A stretch of DNA of 37,145 nt from a bacterium (GTDB lineage: Bacteria > Patescibacteriota > Microgenomatia > UBA12405): positions 1 to 37,145 of the forward strand of contig JAKQJL010000034.1 of assembly GCA_029561175.1 (NCBI GenBank). Direction: 5' to 3'. Within the stretch, counting starts at the first letter, position 1. Every line of letters begins with the position of its first letter. The notes under the pieces were generated by a model. It searched no databases, was not told where the DNA came from, and saw nothing but the letters and a program-made list of their open reading frames with translations. Positions 22,863 to 32,783 of the stretch are shown piece after piece. Position numbers and translations under genes: made by a program.

Positions 22863-24265
22863 TTCAGTTTCTTAAGAAAAACTACTTATTAATCGCAATT
22901 CTTTTATTGGCCGCTTTTCTTCGGCTCTATAAAATTTCAGATTATATGGAGTTTTTGGGTGATCAGGGTCGCGATGTTGTCATTGTTCGTGATTTCTTAA
23001 AAAACGGTAATCTCTTTTTTATTGGTCCACAAACTAGTATTGGTAACATGTATCTTGGCCCATTTTACTATTACGTTATCATGGCCCCAGCTCTACTCAT
23101 TGCTAATTTCAATCCGGTCGGCCCAGCAATTTTTGTAGCCCTACTAGGAGTTTTAACTGTTTATTTTGCTTTTTATATTTCCCAAAAATGGTTTAATTCA
23201 AAAACAGCCTATATCAGCGCTCTGCTTATGGCCATATCTCCAGTAATCATCAAGTATTCTAATTTTTCTTGGAATCCAAATATTTTGCCTCTTTTTTCGT
23301 TGTTATTTATCTATTTTCTTTGGGAAAAAAAGATCATTTTGGCTACTTTATCGTTTATTATGGCTATCAATTCTCATTATTTAGCCTTAAGTTTACTACC
23401 TTTAGCTTTTATTATCTGGTTTCTCAAAAAATATTCTTTCAAAGCAACTTTAGTTGCTATTCTTTTGTTCATTCTCTCTTTAACACCTCAAATTCTTTTC
23501 GATCTAAAGCATCAAGGTCAAAATATTAAATCAATATCTACCTTCTTTACCCAAAGAGAAACAACCGTCAACCTAAAGCCTTATAAATCTTTAATTAAGA
23601 TGCCTACTATTTATCATCAGTTGGTAACTAGTTCTTTATCAGCTAGAAATTTTAATTTAGGTATCGCCGTTTCTATCTTTTTATTACTAGGTTCAGTTTA
23701 CTTATTAGTCAAAAAAAGAACTCCCGCTTTGTTGTTAATCGTCGGTTGGATTATTTCCAGTGTAATTATCCTAGGTCTATACAAACAACATCTCTATGAT
23801 CATTATTTTGGTTTTGTTTTTCCGGCGTTTTTTATTCTAACCGGTTATCTTTTAAGCAAAATCAACAAATATTTATCAATCATTATTCTTATTATTTTAG
23901 TTTCATTTAGTGTTCTAAATACTAACTTTAAGTACCCCGGCCCAAAACAACTAGAAACTACTAAAACTATTGTTAAACAAATTATTAGTACGGCCGATAA
24001 TCGACCGTTCAACTTTGCTTTATTAGCCAAACAAAATTATGATCCAGGATATCGTTATTTTTTCTACGAATCTCAGTCTTCTCTTAAAAATATTCAAGAA
24101 CAATTAACCGATCAATTATTTGTTGTTTGTGAGCCTTGGCAAATCGATTGCCAACCAATAAATAATCCAGAATGGGCTGTTGCCGCTTTTGGTTGGGCAA
24201 AAATCGATAAACAATGGGAAACAAATGGTATCAAAATTTATCAACTTAGCCACACTAAAATCTAA
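22859..24265 (+). CDS. GT-C membrane glycosyltransferase, PMT/ArnT (GT39/GT83)-like
   Basis: A 468-aa integral membrane protein with about 11-12 membrane segments and an extracytoplasmic C-terminal tail. The first loop has FLGDQGRDVVIVRD, an acidic motif like the GT-C catalytic loop, followed by IGPQTSIGNMYLGPFYYY. GT-C enzymes take sugar from a polyprenyl-phosphate carrier outside the membrane and transfer it to protein, lipid or glycan. The acceptor is unknown. It is clearly paralogous to the next gene. Confidence 0.82.
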   Translation: MIQFLKKNYLLIAILLLAAFLRLYKISDYMEFLGDQGRDVVIVRDFLKNGNLFFIGPQTSIGNMYLGPFYYYVIMAPALLIANFNPVGPAIFVALLGVLTVYFAFYISQKWFNSKTAYISALLMAISPVIIKYSNFSWNPNILPLFSLLFIYFLWEKKIILATLSFIMAINSHYLALSLLPLAFIIWFLKKYSFKATLVAILLFILSLTPQILFDLKHQGQNIKSISTFFTQRETTVNLKPYKSLIKMPTIYHQLVTSSLSARNFNLGIAVSIFLLLGSVYLLVKKRTPALLLIVGWIISSVIILGLYKQHLYDHYFGFVFPAFFILTGYLLSKINKYLSIIILIILVSFSVLNTNFKYPGPKQLETTKTIVKQIISTADNRPFNFALLAKQNYDPGYRYFFYESQSSLKNIQEQLTDQLFVVCEPWQIDCQPINNPEWAVAAFGWAKIDKQWETNGIKIYQLSHTKI

Positions 24266-25733
24266 TTTACTTTTAATCGTAATTTGGTTAACCGCCTTAT
24301 TTGTCAGATTTTATCGTCAAGATCAACTTTTAGGATTTTATTATGATCAAGGTCGAGATGCCAAAATGGCTCACGACATTATCACCTTAACCAATCTTCC
24401 TACTATTGGTCCAACTACCGGCATTCAGGGCCTATATTTAGGTCCTTTTTGGTACTACCTAATTACCCCTGGGTATTTTTTAGGCAATGGTAATCCCGCT
24501 GTTGCCGCTTTGTTTATCTCAGTTATCGAATCATTCTCGATATTCTTATTATTCTATTTATTAACCAAATATTATTCTAAGTCTGCAGGCTATTTGGCTA
24601 TTATTTTTTGGTCATTTAGTAACTACTTAGTCAGATCTAGCCGTTGGTTTAGTAATCCCACTCCTATTCCAACATTTTCACTTCTTCTAATACTTTTTTT
24701 GCTAAATATTGTGATTCATCGTCGCTACTATCAACTACTTTTTTTAACACTGTTTCTTGGGCTATCATTGCAATTAGAGGCAGCTTCGGCAATATTCTTT
24801 ATTCCTTCAATCTTATTATTTATATTCGTAAATTTTGATAGCTTTAAAAAAATCCCCTTAAAATACTATTTTTATTCTTCATTAACCTTTTTTCTTACTT
24901 TAATTCCTCAATTAGCTTTTGAAATAAAAAATCATTTTCCTACCACCAAAGTTTTTATTGGTTTTCTAAGTGGTAAAGTAAATACTATTTCTGGCAAATC
25001 CTGGGGGATACCAACTATTGAATTCGTCATTAATCGTCTTAAATTTTACTATCAAGTGTTTTTTACCAAATTAGATACCAATTTACGGCCATTAACTTTC
25101 CTTCTATTTATTTTATTTATTATCGGATTATTCTATTTGTTTAAAACAAAAATTCAAAACAAATTAGTTCAAATATCTTTAATTTGGTTATTAGTACCTC
25201 TTTTTTTACTTCTATTTTTTCAAGGTAATTATGGAACCTTGTATGATTACTATTTAACTGGTTTTTTTTCTGCTTTTATTATTGTTTTTTGTTTATCTAT
25301 TTTTTCCTTTCCAAATCGTTTTTTAGTTATTCTTTTTTCGTTTTTATCCTTAGTAATCTTTTTCAATGGCAATTTGATTCATTTAAAGAACTACTTAATT
25401 GCCAATCCAGACGGTCCTACTCATATTAGTTTAGGAAATCAAACTCAAGCTCTTTTGTTCGCTTGCCAACAAACTCAAGATTACAATCTTAATATTTATG
25501 TTCCACCAATTACTCCTCACACTTATGAGTACTTGCTTTCCTGGTATTCTTCAAAAGGAATTTGTAAATCTCCAAGCCAATCTAATCAAAAAACAGTTAT
25601 TTCTCTCTATGAAGTTGACCCCAATAATCCCTCAACACTAGCTAACTGGTTGAAAAGTCAGGATACAATTGGGAGAATAGAAAAGCAACAAATCTTTGGT
25701 GGAGTTATAGTTCAACAAAGATTAAGACAATAA
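24225..25733 (+). CDS. GT-C membrane glycosyltransferase, tandem paralogue of the preceding gene
   Basis: A 502-aa membrane protein with about 11-12 segments. The frame opens at 24180; ATG 24225 places the first hydrophobic segment near the N-terminus and leaves a 41-base overlap with the preceding gene. The first loop, GFYYDQGRDAKMAHD then IGPTTGIQGLYLGPFWYY, aligns directly with the same loop of the previous protein, so the two arose by duplication. Divergence elsewhere suggests different donors or acceptors. Confidence 0.82.
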   Translation: MVSKFINLATLKSNLLLIVIWLTALFVRFYRQDQLLGFYYDQGRDAKMAHDIITLTNLPTIGPTTGIQGLYLGPFWYYLITPGYFLGNGNPAVAALFISVIESFSIFLLFYLLTKYYSKSAGYLAIIFWSFSNYLVRSSRWFSNPTPIPTFSLLLILFLLNIVIHRRYYQLLFLTLFLGLSLQLEAASAIFFIPSILLFIFVNFDSFKKIPLKYYFYSSLTFFLTLIPQLAFEIKNHFPTTKVFIGFLSGKVNTISGKSWGIPTIEFVINRLKFYYQVFFTKLDTNLRPLTFLLFILFIIGLFYLFKTKIQNKLVQISLIWLLVPLFLLLFFQGNYGTLYDYYLTGFFSAFIIVFCLSIFSFPNRFLVILFSFLSLVIFFNGNLIHLKNYLIANPDGPTHISLGNQTQALLFACQQTQDYNLNIYVPPITPHTYEYLLSWYSSKGICKSPSQSNQKTVISLYEVDPNNPSTLANWLKSQDTIGRIEKQQIFGGVIVQQRLRQ

Positions 25734-25736
25734 ATT

Positions 25737-26510
25737 ATGGCTAACAATCTTTCCATCTCGATAATTATTCCCTGTTATAACGAAGAAGCAAACATTAAAA
25801 GGGGAGTTTTAGATGAAGTTTTTAACTATTTAAAATCACAAAAATTTGCTTGGGAAGTAATTATTGCTAACGACGAATCTACCGATAATAGCCTTGAATT
25901 AATTAAAGATTTTACTGCCAATCATCAAAACTTTAGATACTTAGATCTTCCCCATGGAGGCAAACCCTCAGCAGTTTGGGGTGGTATCCAAAAAGCTAAA
26001 TATCCCTATGTCTTATTTACTGACATGGATCAATCAACCCCCTTAGTAGAACTAAATAAATTTTTACCTTATTTTGAAGATCAAGTTGATGTGGTTATTG
26101 GTTCTCGAGGATCTTCACGTGAGGGTAATACTTTTATACGTAAAGTTGGCTCAAAAATATTTTTATTTGGTCGACGATTAGTTTTGTTATCAAAAATTAT
26201 TGATACTCAGTGTGGTTTTAAAGCCATGAAAACCGCGGTAGCTTTAAAAGTATTTCCTCAGTTACAATTTTTTAAAGATAAATCAGAAAAAAAAGGCTGG
26301 CGAGTATCTGCTTATGACGTCGAATTACTATTTATCTGTCAGAAATTAGGTTTTCAGATTGAAGAAGTTGAAGTTGAATGGAAAAATGAAGACACTAGCA
26401 CCACCAAAGGTGATCTCAACGCTAGATACCGTAAAGAATCTATTCAAATGTTAAAAGAAATTTGGCGAGTTTTGAAGAACAATCTCAAAGGTGTTTATGA
26501 TCAAAAATAA
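25737..26510 (+). CDS. GT2 glycosyltransferase, polyprenyl-phosphate glucose synthase-like (ALG5 type)
   Basis: A 257-aa soluble GT-A enzyme: SIIIPCYNEEANI, IANDESTDNSLE, HGGKPSAVWGGIQKA, FTDMDQSTP (in place of the usual DADL-TP) and IDTQCGFKAMKT. The G-K-AV-G pattern and the TP after the metal motif resemble dolichyl-phosphate glucosyltransferases. It probably makes a polyprenyl-phosphate sugar for the adjacent GT-C proteins. It starts 3 bases after the previous gene and overlaps the next by 14. Confidence 0.85.
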   Translation: MANNLSISIIIPCYNEEANIKRGVLDEVFNYLKSQKFAWEVIIANDESTDNSLELIKDFTANHQNFRYLDLPHGGKPSAVWGGIQKAKYPYVLFTDMDQSTPLVELNKFLPYFEDQVDVVIGSRGSSREGNTFIRKVGSKIFLFGRRLVLLSKIIDTQCGFKAMKTAVALKVFPQLQFFKDKSEKKGWRVSAYDVELLFICQKLGFQIEEVEVEWKNEDTSTTKGDLNARYRKESIQMLKEIWRVLKNNLKGVYDQK

Positions 26511-28017
26511 AACCTTATTATTTTGGATATTATCATTATTATCAATTGTTTTTTATTTTTTTAGTAGGCTTCAAAATCTTACTATTATTCCAGTATTTGG
26601 CGATGAAGCTATTTATCTTCGTTGGTCTCAAATAATTAAATCAGTCGAAACCTTACGCTTTATACCTCTTACTGATGGTAAACAACCATTATTTATGTGG
26701 GTCACGGTATTATTCTTTAAAATTGTTTCAGATCCTTTAATTGCCGGCAGGCTTGTTTCAGTTTTTTCTGGTTTTTTCACTTTAATTTTTATTTATTTGA
26801 TTTTATTAATCGGTCAAAATTATTCTTCATCTCAAACAGATTTTAAAAAATTTTTAGTTGAATCATTTAAAAAATCTCAAATTAGTTCTTTTCTTGGAGT
26901 ATTTATTTATCTTACTTCAACCTACTTTTTCTTTTTTGATCGTTTAGCAGTTCCCGACAATCTTTTGTCATCTTTATTAACCGTCTCTCTTTTTCTTTTA
27001 TTGCTAATATTGAAATTTCCACGATTTGATCTAGCTATTTTACTTGGCATTTCTCTTGGCATTTCTTGGTTAACCAAATCACCTGCTGTTTATTTTATTA
27101 CCATAAGTCTTTTTTTCTTAATTTCTAAATTCAAAATCAAGTATCTTTTTTATTTTTTTACCGTGCTTATATTTTCATTTACTATCTACAACATCCTTCG
27201 TCTTGGGCCTCAATTTCATCAAATTGCCCTTCGAAATCAAGATTACATCTGGTCATTATCTGAAATTATCAAACACCCTTTCGATCCCTTATTACCACAC
27301 GTATCCGACATAAAAACATTATTGTCGACCTATTTCAACCCACTTTTTCTAATTATTTTTGTTTCTTTACTAATCAAGAAAATCATCAAAAAAGATTTTT
27401 CTAATTTTTATTTTTATTTAATTCTTTTTTTCTGGTTCTTAGCTCCAATGCTTGCTACCGCTATTTTTGCTAAAGTTTTTACCGCTCGATATATTTTATT
27501 TTCAATGCCAGCCTTAACACTTTTCTTTAGTATCTTAATTCTTGAGTTAACTAATAGAAAAATCTTATTAATAGTTTTATTACTTCAAATATTTCCATTG
27601 ATACTAAATCTAAAGCTTTCTACTAATCCTATGTTTATTCAACTTCCAAGTACTGAAACTGGTTATCTTCAAGATTGGACATCCGGCTGGGGTATTCAGA
27701 CTGCTTCCAAATATTTAATTGATCGTTCTTCTCAAGCAAATGTTATTGTTGGCACCGAAGGTTATTTTGGTACACTTCCCGACGGACTACAGATTTATAC
27801 TAATCAGAAAAATCAGTTAACAGTATTTGGTGTTGGTATTGGTTTTGAAAAAATTCCCGAAAAATTAATTGATGCTCGTAATCATGGAGACGAGGTTTAT
27901 TTATTACTAAATCAAAGCCGACTCAAACTTCTTCCCCAAGAAACTGATAAACTAGAAATAATTCAAAAGTATTTAAAACCCAAACAAGATTATTTAATTT
28001 TATATCGTTTAAAATGA
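26497..28017 (+). CDS. GT-C membrane glycosyltransferase, GT39-like
   Basis: A 506-aa membrane protein with about 10-12 segments. The first extracytoplasmic loop has PVFGDEAIYLRWSQ, an acidic motif of the GT-C type, then TDGKQPLFMWV, which resembles the PMT/ArnT family. A GTG at 26491 adds two residues; ATG 26497 is preferred. It ends in an ATGA overlap with the next gene. It is paired with the ALG5-like enzyme upstream. Confidence 0.8.
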   Translation: MIKNKTLLFWILSLLSIVFYFFSRLQNLTIIPVFGDEAIYLRWSQIIKSVETLRFIPLTDGKQPLFMWVTVLFFKIVSDPLIAGRLVSVFSGFFTLIFIYLILLIGQNYSSSQTDFKKFLVESFKKSQISSFLGVFIYLTSTYFFFFDRLAVPDNLLSSLLTVSLFLLLLILKFPRFDLAILLGISLGISWLTKSPAVYFITISLFFLISKFKIKYLFYFFTVLIFSFTIYNILRLGPQFHQIALRNQDYIWSLSEIIKHPFDPLLPHVSDIKTLLSTYFNPLFLIIFVSLLIKKIIKKDFSNFYFYLILFFWFLAPMLATAIFAKVFTARYILFSMPALTLFFSILILELTNRKILLIVLLLQIFPLILNLKLSTNPMFIQLPSTETGYLQDWTSGWGIQTASKYLIDRSSQANVIVGTEGYFGTLPDGLQIYTNQKNQLTVFGVGIGFEKIPEKLIDARNHGDEVYLLLNQSRLKLLPQETDKLEIIQKYLKPKQDYLILYRLK

Positions 28018-29738
28018 TCAGTTTTATTAAAAAACATCGCTATCTGTTAATTTTATTGTTAGCTATTATTCCCACAATTTCTTTTTTACTAAAACCAAAT
28101 GAATATTGGAATATGCACGATGATATGCAAGTAATTCGTCAGCTTTCAATGGAAAAATGCCTCAAAGATGGCCAAATACCGTGTCGATGGTCTCCAGATT
28201 TAGGCTATGGCTACGGATATCCTTTATTCAATTTTTATCCTCCAATGCCATATTTTGTTGGTCAGGTTTTTCGAACTTTTGGTTTTAATTATCTAACTAC
28301 TGTTAAATTAACGGCTCTAACTCAAATTGTTTTAAGTACTTTAGCCATGTATCTTTTAGCTTCTTCTATTTTTGGTTCTTTTGGAGGTCTGGTCTCGGCC
28401 ATATTTTATGCCTATGCTCCTTATCATGCCCTTAATATTTATGTTCGTGGGGCTATGAACGAAGCTTGGGCTGCTGTCTTTTTTCCTCTAATATTTCATT
28501 TTTCTAGAAAGTTAATTATCGATAAAAAAATTTCCTCTCTAGTTCTTTTTTCACTCTCTTTTTCTGGTCTATTGCTCTCACACAACCCAATGGCTTTAAC
28601 TTTTACTTTATTTTTATTTATCTGGGTTTTGTTTTTTCTTTATCAAAATTATCGCTCAATTAAAGATACCCTGCAAACTATTCTTAAACTTTTTATTTCG
28701 GCTATTTTTTCTCTATCTTTAACTGCTTTTTATACTATTCCTGTTTTATTAGAAACCAAATATGTTCAAATTGAAACCATGTTTCAAAATTATTATCACT
28801 GGTCAGTTCACTTTACTAGTTTAAAACAATTATTTATCAGTAATTATTGGGGCGATGGAGCTTCAGTTTGGGGCCAAGACGATCGAATGTCTTTTATGGT
28901 TGGCTATCTCCATTGGCTACTTCCTCTCTTTTTGATTTTATATTTCATTTTTAGTTTTGTTAAAACCAAGAAAATATCTACAATTTCTTTTGTCTCACTA
29001 TTAACAGCTTTAATGGGTTTCTTTGCTGCTTTTATGACTCATGAAAGATCAGCTTTTATTTGGCTCCTAATTTCCCCAATTCAAAAAATTCAATTTCCTT
29101 GGAGATTTCTCAATCATTCAGTTTTTCTTTTGTCTATTTCAGTTGGAATTATCCCTAGTCTTTTTTCCAGTTTTAAAAAATATTCACTCTATCTTAGTTC
29201 TTTGATTTTACTAATAGTCGTCTTTTTAAATATTAGCTATTTTACCCCAATTACTCATGGTCCAATTTCTGAGCAACAAAAATTATCCGGTAAAGCTTGG
29301 GTTAATCAAGTGACTTCCGGGATCTACGATTATCTTCCCAAAACTGCTCGAATTGCTGCTCAAGGCCCGGCCAAAGACTTTGTTGATAGTCTTAGTCCAG
29401 AAGTAAAATATCAGGTCACTAATGCCAAAAAGGGGACTAATTGGCAAATGTTTGATCTTTTTTTAGAAAAGTCCACCAATGTCACTTTGCCAATTCTTAG
29501 CTATCCTATTTTTAAAGTTTACGACAATAACCAATTAATTGATTATAGTGTTGAACCAGAACTGGGTCGTTTAGTAGTTAGTTTATCTTCAGGTAATCAT
29601 CAACTATTTATTAAACTAACCGACACTCCAGACCGCACTATATCTAATATTGTTTCTTTACTTGCTTGGTTGAGTCTACTTATTTATCTTTTGATAAATT
29701 ATGTCATCAAACCTAGATGTCAATTCCATCAAAGATAA
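28014..29738 (+). CDS. large membrane protein, PTPS-related/YfhO-like GT-C superfamily
   Basis: A 574-aa membrane protein with about 11-12 segments and a C-terminal extracytoplasmic region (about 420-540). MHDDMQVIRQL in the first loop, DLGYGYGYPLFNFYPP and FYAYAPYHALNIYVRG resemble the membrane family labelled 6-pyruvoyl-tetrahydropterin synthase-related; despite the name these are not pterin enzymes and look like GT-C glycosyltransferases. The end overlaps the flippase gene by 38 bases. Confidence 0.75.
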   Translation: MISFIKKHRYLLILLLAIIPTISFLLKPNEYWNMHDDMQVIRQLSMEKCLKDGQIPCRWSPDLGYGYGYPLFNFYPPMPYFVGQVFRTFGFNYLTTVKLTALTQIVLSTLAMYLLASSIFGSFGGLVSAIFYAYAPYHALNIYVRGAMNEAWAAVFFPLIFHFSRKLIIDKKISSLVLFSLSFSGLLLSHNPMALTFTLFLFIWVLFFLYQNYRSIKDTLQTILKLFISAIFSLSLTAFYTIPVLLETKYVQIETMFQNYYHWSVHFTSLKQLFISNYWGDGASVWGQDDRMSFMVGYLHWLLPLFLILYFIFSFVKTKKISTISFVSLLTALMGFFAAFMTHERSAFIWLLISPIQKIQFPWRFLNHSVFLLSISVGIIPSLFSSFKKYSLYLSSLILLIVVFLNISYFTPITHGPISEQQKLSGKAWVNQVTSGIYDYLPKTARIAAQGPAKDFVDSLSPEVKYQVTNAKKGTNWQMFDLFLEKSTNVTLPILSYPIFKVYDNNQLIDYSVEPELGRLVVSLSSGNHQLFIKLTDTPDRTISNIVSLLAWLSLLIYLLINYVIKPRCQFHQR

Positions 29739-31158
29739 GTCAACTTCAGGTGTTCTGTTTTTGACAATTAGAAATATTGGAATTCAATCGGTGTCTGTTT
29801 TGGGATATTTTATTTTGACAATTATTTTGGGAACCTCCGAGGTTGGTTTATTTGCTATTGTAGCCGAATCAATTAGTATTCTTGGGTATTTTTCTGATAT
29901 TGGTTTAGCGGCTGCTTTAATTCAAAAAAAAGAAACTCCCTCAAAAAAAGAATTTGATTCAACTTTTACCTTTCAACAACTTCTAGTTACTATTGGTTTA
30001 GTAGTTGTTTCATTGGTTTTTTTCAATATTTATCAACAAAAAAGTTACGGCACCAAAGAGTTATTTATATTTATTAGTTTATGTTTCTCTTTTTTTGTTG
30101 GTTCATTAAAAACTATCCCATCAGTAATTTTAGAAAGAGAATTAGACTTTAAACTTTTATCTACCGTTGATATTATTGAAAATATTATTTTCTATAGCAT
30201 TGCTGTTCTTTTTGCCTTTTTGGGTTTTTCAACCAATTCATATGCAATTGCTGTATTTATTAGAAGTCTGATTGGTCTAATTATTATTTATAAAAAAACC
30301 AGCTATCGCCCTCAGTTAAACTTTTCTTTTACTTCTTTAAAACAATTATTTAAGTTTGGTATTCCCTATCAAGCCAACAGCTTTATTGCTGTTGCTAAAG
30401 ATAAAATATCAAATCTTTTTGTGGCGGCAATTATTGGACGAGAAGGTTTTGGTATTCTTTCTTGGAGTCAAAAAGGGCCCAGAATTCCTCTTTCTTTTAT
30501 GGATTCAATTATGAAAGTTTCTTTTCCGGTATTTTCTCGACTTCAACACGACCCAGAAAATCTTCGAAGATCTTTAACCAGAACTTTATCAGTTATTTCT
30601 TTAATTATATTTCCCGCATTAACTATCATTTCACTAGTATCTTCAAACTTAATTTATTTAATTCCTAAATACTCAAAATGGTCACCAGCAATCATTCCCT
30701 TATACTTGTTTTGTCTTAATAATCTGATTGCGGCTGTAACCACTCCTTTAACCAATTCTTTTAATGCTGTTGGCAAAATCACTTTAACTTCAAAATTTAT
30801 GATTATGTGGACAGTTTTAACTTGGATATTTTACCCCCTTTTAAGTTTTCGATATGGTTATTTGGGCACCGCCATTGCTTCGGTTGTTGTCAGTTCTTCT
30901 TCAATAATCGTTTGGTACTATGCTCATAAAGTCTTCAACATCAATGTCTTTAAAATTATCACTCCTTATTTATTGGGATCGTTAATTATTCTCTTCTTGG
31001 GTATTCTTTTTAAAATAATCATTAATCAATTACTTGTTCAAATTATTTTAATTCTTCTCTTTTGTCCTTTATTTTATTTTGTTTTTATCTATTTTGCTGA
31101 TCGTCATAATTTACTATGGCTATACACTCAAATTCAAACACGATTAAAACAAAAATAA
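29701..31158 (+). CDS. Wzx-type oligosaccharide flippase (MOP superfamily)
   Basis: Moves polyprenyl-linked oligosaccharide units across the membrane. The 485-aa protein has about 12-14 membrane segments, without a soluble domain. Family signs include the N-terminal NIGIQSVSVLGYFILTIILG, DIGLAAALIQKKE, LERELDFKLLS and FGIPYQANSFIAV. The start overlaps the previous gene by 38 bases; the only alternative would be inside the first helix. It is the one flippase of the locus, implying that at least one glycan is assembled on the cytoplasmic face. Confidence 0.9.
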   Translation: MSSNLDVNSIKDKSTSGVLFLTIRNIGIQSVSVLGYFILTIILGTSEVGLFAIVAESISILGYFSDIGLAAALIQKKETPSKKEFDSTFTFQQLLVTIGLVVVSLVFFNIYQQKSYGTKELFIFISLCFSFFVGSLKTIPSVILERELDFKLLSTVDIIENIIFYSIAVLFAFLGFSTNSYAIAVFIRSLIGLIIIYKKTSYRPQLNFSFTSLKQLFKFGIPYQANSFIAVAKDKISNLFVAAIIGREGFGILSWSQKGPRIPLSFMDSIMKVSFPVFSRLQHDPENLRRSLTRTLSVISLIIFPALTIISLVSSNLIYLIPKYSKWSPAIIPLYLFCLNNLIAAVTTPLTNSFNAVGKITLTSKFMIMWTVLTWIFYPLLSFRYGYLGTAIASVVVSSSSIIVWYYAHKVFNINVFKIITPYLLGSLIILFLGILFKIIINQLLVQIILILLFCPLFYFVFIYFADRHNLLWLYTQIQTRLKQK

Positions 31159-32771
31159 TTACTATTTTTACTTTTGGTTTTTGTTTATTATTTTCGGTAC
31201 TACCAGTAATTCGAAGTGGCTTAAAATATGATTTTGGAATTGGTTTCTGGGGTCCCACTGCTCACGATTTTCTTTGGCACCTAAGTTTAATTAACCATAT
31301 AAAAAATCCATTTTCCATCCCATTTCCTTCTTTTTCTGGTGAATTACTAACCAACTATCACCCTTTTTTCAATATACTCTTAGCTTTAATACCCTTCGAT
31401 CATTCATTTTTACTTTTTCAAGTATTTCCACTTATTAGTTCTTTAGTAATTTTAATTCTAGTTTATAAAATCAGTTACCAGTTTTATCAAAAACATACAG
31501 TTTCCCTTTTAACTATCTTTTTTTACACCTTTTCTAATTCTCTTGGTTGGATTTATACCTATCTTACTCAAAGAAAAATTGCTGGTGAGTCTTTATTTTG
31601 GTCAATGCAATCTCTGTCATCACAAATAAATCCTCCGTTTATTCTCTCTCAAATTTTTATTCTATTAATAATTTATTTACTTCAAACAAAACCAAAATCA
31701 ATCATTATTCCTCTTCTTTTAATATTCTTACCAATAACCAAAGTCTATGGAGCAATCACCGGATACGCTCTAGTATTTTTTTATTGGTTTTTTAATTATC
31801 AAGAAATTACTAAAAAAATAATTTTAAATTATTTTATTTCATTTCTTTTAGCCATTTTATTATTTTTCAAATTTAATGCCAGTTCTTCTAGTTTATTAAT
31901 CTTTAATCCATTTTGGTTTATCTTTGGTATGTTTAGTTCGACTGACAAATTATATATACCTAAAGTAGCTTCTTTTTTATTTAATACTTCTTTATCAGAT
32001 CCTCGTAAAATTTTTATTCTGTTTATTGGAATTATTATTTTTTATTTAGGAAATTTTTCTTTTAGATTATTGGCTTTCAAATATCTCAGTAAATTTAACA
32101 AAATTCAAAAAATTATTTTTCTTGTAACTATTATTTCGGCTCTGATACCATTATTTTTTATTCAAAAGTCAACTGCCTGGAATACCATTCAATTTTTATA
32201 TTACCCTTTAGCTTTAAGCAATCTTTTATTTTCTAGTTATATTTTTCATCAACTAAATAATCGCCTCTATCTTTCAGTATTTTTAATTCTCTATTTTTCT
32301 TTTATCTCTAATCTTGATTTAATTAAAGGTTCACTTGGGTCCCCACCACCATCTGCTATATTATCTTCTGAATATCAAGCTATCCAATTTTTAAATAGTC
32401 AATCACCAGGAATTATCCTAACTTATCCGTATGATCCCCATCTTCTAAAAAACCAAAAAACACCAATTCCACTTTATGCTTATGAAACTACTTCTTACCT
32501 ACCTGCCTATACTCATCATTTAACCTATCTTTCTGATGAGATGAATGCTGGTAATTCTAACAAAAACTGGCAACAAAGAAGAAATGATTCTCTAAAATTT
32601 TTTGATCAAAAATCTATTTATGAAGATCGTGGCTTTCTGGTTAATAATCAGATTGATTATATTTATTTAGTTGATCAACAAGTTAACAAAACTAGCTTAA
32701 AAATATCAGATATGTCATTATCTAAAATTTACGATAATTCTTACGTTCAGATTTATAAAGTTAATCGATGA
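31116..32771 (+). CDS. multi-span membrane protein, probable GT-C glycosyltransferase
   Basis: A 551-aa membrane protein with about 12 segments and an extracytoplasmic C-terminal region (about 420-551). The loop after the first segment has PTAHDFLWHLSLINH, comparable with the acidic/His motif of the other GT-C proteins here, and SGELLTNYHPFFNILLALI. I cannot name a family. It overlaps the flippase gene by 43 bases. A polymerase-like (Wzy) role is possible but not shown. Confidence 0.65.
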   Translation: MAIHSNSNTIKTKIITIFTFGFCLLFSVLPVIRSGLKYDFGIGFWGPTAHDFLWHLSLINHIKNPFSIPFPSFSGELLTNYHPFFNILLALIPFDHSFLLFQVFPLISSLVILILVYKISYQFYQKHTVSLLTIFFYTFSNSLGWIYTYLTQRKIAGESLFWSMQSLSSQINPPFILSQIFILLIIYLLQTKPKSIIIPLLLIFLPITKVYGAITGYALVFFYWFFNYQEITKKIILNYFISFLLAILLFFKFNASSSSLLIFNPFWFIFGMFSSTDKLYIPKVASFLFNTSLSDPRKIFILFIGIIIFYLGNFSFRLLAFKYLSKFNKIQKIIFLVTIISALIPLFFIQKSTAWNTIQFLYYPLALSNLLFSSYIFHQLNNRLYLSVFLILYFSFISNLDLIKGSLGSPPPSAILSSEYQAIQFLNSQSPGIILTYPYDPHLLKNQKTPIPLYAYETTSYLPAYTHHLTYLSDEMNAGNSNKNWQQRRNDSLKFFDQKSIYEDRGFLVNNQIDYIYLVDQQVNKTSLKISDMSLSKIYDNSYVQIYKVNR

Positions 32772-32783
32772 TAAAATAGATTT

